A stretch of 64,000 bases of DNA from Roseospira marina (GTDB lineage: Bacteria > Pseudomonadota > Alphaproteobacteria > Rhodospirillales > Rhodospirillaceae), in assembly GCF_014197855.1 (NCBI RefSeq), contig NZ_JACIGJ010000002.1:368389-432388 (forward strand). Direction: 5' to 3'. Below, one piece after another: positions 61,379 to 64,000 of this stretch. The notes under the pieces are model-generated. The model saw only the letters and a list, made by a program, of their open reading frames with translations, searched no databases and was not told the DNA's origin. The position numbers and the translations under genes are program-made. How positions within the stretch are numbered: position 1 is the first letter of the stretch; each line of letters begins with the position of its first letter.

Positions 61379-61726
61379 ATGATAAAAAACAGGGTCGATC
61401 CCGCGCTCTCTGAACATCGGCGCGCCACCCTCCGACGTATCAAGGAGGAGGTCGGCGCCAATGCCTTTTGGAGGTGGTGCGGAAGCGCAGGGCTCAACGA
61501 ATCAACGATCCGCTCATTTCTGAGCGGAAAGTCTCAGAGCCTTTCTGATCGCACCTACGCGCGCCTTGAGGCCGGATCCGGCATCCCATCAGCAGTGTGG
61601 CGCGGAGACGATCAGCCTTTAGATGAGGATAAGCGCCTCGTTATGGAGGCGATGGATCGTATGACGGATGCTGATCGGCAGACCGTGGTGGCGCTTGCTC
61701 AGCGTCTGACCGAGTCGCGCTCCTAG
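61379..61726 (+). CDS. Putative prophage repressor (XRE type)
   Basis: The product has 115 residues from the ATG at 61379. HRRATLRRIKEEVGANAFWRWCGSAGLNESTIRSFLSGKSQSLSDRTYARLEAG is a helix-turn-helix of the repressor type, followed by a short oligomerisation-like end (EDKRLVMEAMDRMTDADRQTVVALAQRL). It lacks a LexA-type peptidase domain, so it would not be self-cleaving on RecA activation; the antirepressor gene may provide induction instead. Confidence 0.75.
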   Translation: MIKNRVDPALSEHRRATLRRIKEEVGANAFWRWCGSAGLNESTIRSFLSGKSQSLSDRTYARLEAGSGIPSAVWRGDDQPLDEDKRLVMEAMDRMTDADRQTVVALAQRLTESRS

Positions 61727-61930
61727 CCCAACACCAATACATAATCTGGCGACGCTGCTCCGGTGTCATGGTCTCCATCATGGCTGCCACTGCGCGCTTT
61801 TGCGCGGCAATCCGCCTGCAACTAGACATCTCTCCCCCAAATACGCACGCTTCCCGAAGGGAACAAAACGAGAATACACCCGCTAACGGGGGCCCACAAC
61901 AGCTACCCCCCTAGCGAGCCGGAGGAAAAA

Positions 61931-62003
61931 CCGCGTTGTATCGCGGTATTGTGGCTTGACGAAACCGCGAATGTTCGCGCACCATAACCGCGAAACAACA
62001 CGG
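61931..62003 (+). promoter_or_regulatory. Operator cluster 2 and early promoter region
   Basis: Three more copies of the 16-base site lie at 61931-61946, 61965-61980 and 61988-62003, the last two with one mismatch. TTGACG at 61956-61961 could be a -35 element between sites. The cluster lies directly before the early operon starting at 62017. Confidence 0.8.
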
Positions 62004-62016
62004 TTGGAGTCCAGCC

Positions 62017-62226
62017 ATGCCCGATCCGACACCGCGCACCCGCTCTGGGGCTTTGGCCCCCAATGGGATCCAGCAGGCCCCGCCTGACTTTCTGACCACG
62101 GATGACGCCATCACGGTCCTGACCGTGTGGCAGGACCTGACCGCGCCGCAGCGCGACCAGATGCTGGCAATCATGCGCGACACCGCGCGCCTGAACCGGC
62201 CGCAGGGTGCGGAGGCCGCGTCATGA
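62017..62226 (+). CDS. Small early phage protein
   Basis: The product has 69 residues (ITVLTVWQDLTAPQRDQMLAIMRDTARLN), mostly helical. It is the first gene of the rightward early operon, directly behind the operators, and overlaps the next gene by four bases. Function unknown. Confidence 0.7.
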   Translation: MPDPTPRTRSGALAPNGIQQAPPDFLTTDDAITVLTVWQDLTAPQRDQMLAIMRDTARLNRPQGAEAAS

Positions 62227-62597
62227 CCCACGGTTCCCCCCATCCCAATCTGCGCCAGCGGACGCTCGACCGCTTTGACGCCCTGCGGCGCGAACGCGCG
62301 GGACTGCTCCGCGCCGCCCGTGAGGTCCGCGCTGAGGCCAAGGCGAGCCCCGCCAAGACCCATGAAACGGCGCTTCGTTTGGCGCGGATCAGTGCCGAAG
62401 TCGCTCGCGTGCGCGCCGACATCGCCACTGCCGAGGCCCAGGCCATCGCGAATGGGTTCAACGTGTCCCTTATCCACGCGGCCCTGAGGCTGCGCCGGAT
62501 GGGCCCGGACGAACGCGCCGAGCATGACGCCCAGATGGCCCTGTACCGCCAGGACCTGGGTATTTCTGCAGGGGAGGCCCGGCCATGCTCGCCCTGA
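62223..62597 (+). CDS. Early phage protein with coiled coil
   Basis: The product has 124 residues from the ATG at 62223. It is rich in Arg, Ala and Glu and helical (RERAGLLRAAREVRAEAKASPAKTHETALRLARISAEVARVRADIATAEAQA). No domain is recognised. It overlaps both neighbours. Confidence 0.65.
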   Translation: MTHGSPHPNLRQRTLDRFDALRRERAGLLRAAREVRAEAKASPAKTHETALRLARISAEVARVRADIATAEAQAIANGFNVSLIHAALRLRRMGPDERAEHDAQMALYRQDLGISAGEARPCSP

Positions 62598-62731
62598 TCC
62601 GCGACTTTGTCGGGGTCGCGTTCGGCTTCGTCGCCCTGTGCGTGGTGTTCGGGTTCTTCGAGCTGATCCTGCAGCCCGACCCCGGCGCCGCGACCGTGGC
62701 CTTCGGCCTCGTCGGCGTCACCACGCCCTGA
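62585..62731 (+). CDS. Very small membrane protein
   Basis: The product has 48 residues with one membrane helix (LIRDFVGVAFGFVALCVVFGFFELIL). It overlaps the preceding gene by 13 bases and lies 29 bases before the next. Operon position and hydrophobicity support it. Confidence 0.55.
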   Translation: MLALIRDFVGVAFGFVALCVVFGFFELILQPDPGAATVAFGLVGVTTP

Positions 62732-62759
62732 CCGTCCCCGCCCACCGAAAGGACCGCTT

Positions 62760-63125
62760 ATGTCCGCCCTGCCCACCACCACCGCCCACCGCACGTTCAA
62801 CACGTTCCTCGCCGACGTCGAGGATGGGCAGATCCACAACGAGTTGACCGACGACCTGCGCGATCTGGTCGCCACCCTGCAGAACGTCGGCATGGAGACC
62901 GGCGGCAAGGCCTCCGGCGAGATCACCGTGAAGCTCAAGCTGAAGCTGGACGGCCGCAGCATCGACGTCGTCGCCGACATCGCGACCAAGAAGCCGAAGA
63001 TGCCGCGCCGCCGCACGACCTTCTTCTCCACCGAGGACAACCGCCTGACCCGGAACGACCCGCGCCAGCAGGCCTTGCCGTTCAAGACCGTCGAGCCGTC
63101 CCAGACCGAAACCAAGGCCGTCTAA
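62760..63125 (+). CDS. Phage protein of unknown function
   Basis: The product has 121 residues (HRTFNTFLADVEDGQIHNELTDDLRDLVATLQN, then GEITVKLKLKLDGRSIDVVADIATKKPKMPRRRTTFFSTEDNRL). This pattern is frequent in phages and plasmids just upstream of DUF2303 genes, as here. GAAAGGA precedes the ATG. Function unknown. Confidence 0.8.
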   Translation: MSALPTTTAHRTFNTFLADVEDGQIHNELTDDLRDLVATLQNVGMETGGKASGEITVKLKLKLDGRSIDVVADIATKKPKMPRRRTTFFSTEDNRLTRNDPRQQALPFKTVEPSQTETKAV

Positions 63126-63137
63126 GGAGCCCTGTTC

Positions 63138-64000
63138 ATGTCCCCCGAAACCCAGACTGAAACCGCCGCCCTTGCCGACTTCATGATCAACCATGTCGGC
63201 CTGGAGGTCCTGGCCGAGGACCTCGCCAACACGCCGATCGCCGTGGTGCCCGAAGGCAAGCGCCTGGAAAGCCTGAAGCCGCTGCTGGACGAATACCGCG
63301 CCCGGCCGGAGCGCATCACCGGACTCAGCGAGCACATCACGCTCGACAGCCTGATCGAACACATCAAGGCCCACGACACCACGCAGGCGGTCGTGTTCAT
63401 CTCCCGCGAGCCGGCCCGCGCCGTGGCGGTCTATGACTATATGAGCGGCAACGGCACGGCCTCCAGCGTGGAGACCGAACCGAACTGGCGGGCTTGGCGC
63501 GCCATCCACGACTTCCCCCTGTCGCGCGAATGGAAACTCTGGAGCCGTGCCAGTGGTTCGAAGATGGGCCAGGGCGAGTTCGCGGCCTTCGTCGAAGACC
63601 GGATCCTCGACATCCTTCCCGCGCCCGACCTGACCGTCACCCCGAACAGCGAGGCCGACACGCGCCTGCAGGAGCTGGCGCGGCTGCTCAACGGTACCTT
63701 CGCCGGGCCGGAACGCATGATGGAACTGGCGCGCGGGCTGGTGGTGCATGAGACCAGCCGCGTCGGCGAGGTCATCAACACCAACAGCGGCGAGGGCTCC
63801 ATCATCTTCGAGGAGGAGCACACCGACGGCGCCGGTCAGAAGTTGACCATCCCGTCGCTGTTCTGCCTCGCCATCCCGGTGTTCGACCAGGGCACGCGCT
63901 ACCGGATGGTCGCCCGCCTGCGCTACCGCAAGAGCCGTGAGGGCCTGAACTGGTGGTTCGACCTGCAGCAGGTGAAGGAGGTGTTCGACGACGCCTTCCA
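63138..64000 (+). CDS. DUF2303 family phage protein (3' cut by window edge)
   Basis: The frame is open from the ATG at 63138 (AAGGAGC upstream) to the window edge, 287 residues so far. Family segments are ISREPARAVAVYDYM, NWRAWRAIHDFPLSREWKLWSRASG, QGEFAAFVEDRILDI and IPSLFCLAIPVFDQGTRYRMVARLRYR. Nearly the whole domain is present, so few residues should be missing. Its function is unknown; members are common in early operons of phages and plasmids. Confidence 0.88.
   Translation, partial: MSPETQTETAALADFMINHVGLEVLAEDLANTPIAVVPEGKRLESLKPLLDEYRARPERITGLSEHITLDSLIEHIKAHDTTQAVVFISREPARAVAVYDYMSGNGTASSVETEPNWRAWRAIHDFPLSREWKLWSRASGSKMGQGEFAAFVEDRILDILPAPDLTVTPNSEADTRLQELARLLNGTFAGPERMMELARGLVVHETSRVGEVINTNSGEGSIIFEEEHTDGAGQKLTIPSLFCLAIPVFDQGTRYRMVARLRYRKSREGLNWWFDLQQVKEVFDDAF

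Larger units (their letters stand above)
34780..64000. mobile_element. Defective P2-tail/lambda-head type prophage (right end outside window)
   Basis: Phage genes are contiguous from Rz1 to the right edge, in the order lysis, tail completion, tube/sheath, fibers, baseplate, head, terminase, replication, regulators and early operon. Two internal deletions truncate the portal, major capsid and tape measure genes. No integrase is in the window. The left limit is set by the last phage gene and is approximate. Confidence 0.9.

Overview
The window is GC-rich DNA from an alphaproteobacterium, most likely a Rhodospirillales-type organism. This rests on an NDUFS4-like complex I accessory subunit, a DUF1523 protein, a glutaryl-CoA dehydrogenase of proteobacterial type, large RTX proteins and alphaproteobacterial codon use. 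The genus cannot be named from sequence alone.

From 1 to about 20 kb the content is chromosomal: a Bax-inhibitor-1 membrane protein cut by the window edge, two coupled coiled-coil proteins, a chemoreceptor, a 2OG-Fe(II) oxygenase, glutaryl-CoA dehydrogenase, a conserved hypothetical, the complex I subunit and tRNA-Pro. Next come two long RTX proteins that share a C-terminal repeat module and enclose a histidine kinase/response regulator operon. A SatP-type acetate transporter and a secreted Cache protein follow.

From 20 to 24.7 kb the region is plastic. It holds an IS5-type transposase remnant, small stress-type genes (CsbD, DUF1523), an intact IS110 transposase, an IS630 transposase split by a frameshift, a long inverted repeat and a damaged tRNA-Phe 3' half that looks like an old integration site.

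From 24.7 to 33.8 kb lies a complete type I-C CRISPR-Cas locus, cas3-cas5-cas8c-cas7-cas4-cas1-cas2, followed by a 13-repeat, 12-spacer array. The 276-base gap between cas3 and cas5 contains CRISPR-repeat-like fragments that may be a small CRISPR-derived RNA.

From about 34 kb to the end lies a prophage, running out of the window. It combines a P2-type contractile tail with a lambda-type head. Leftward genes run from replication (helix-turn-helix initiator, DnaB) through packaging, head, baseplate, fibers, sheath/tube and tail completion to lysis (holin, SAR-type lysozyme, Rz/Rz1). A rightward early operon begins at 62 kb. Two clusters of a 16-base palindrome (CCGCG-N6-CGCGG) lie at a divergent regulator pair and in front of the early operon.

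The prophage appears defective. One junction joins the start of the portal gene to the end of the major capsid gene, and a second joins tail gene E' to the end of the tape measure gene. It also carries an antirepressor cassette and a 765-base insert flanked by 152-base direct repeats. That insert encodes a small peptide gene and three 50-base hairpin repeats of unknown function, and it is the least explained structure here.
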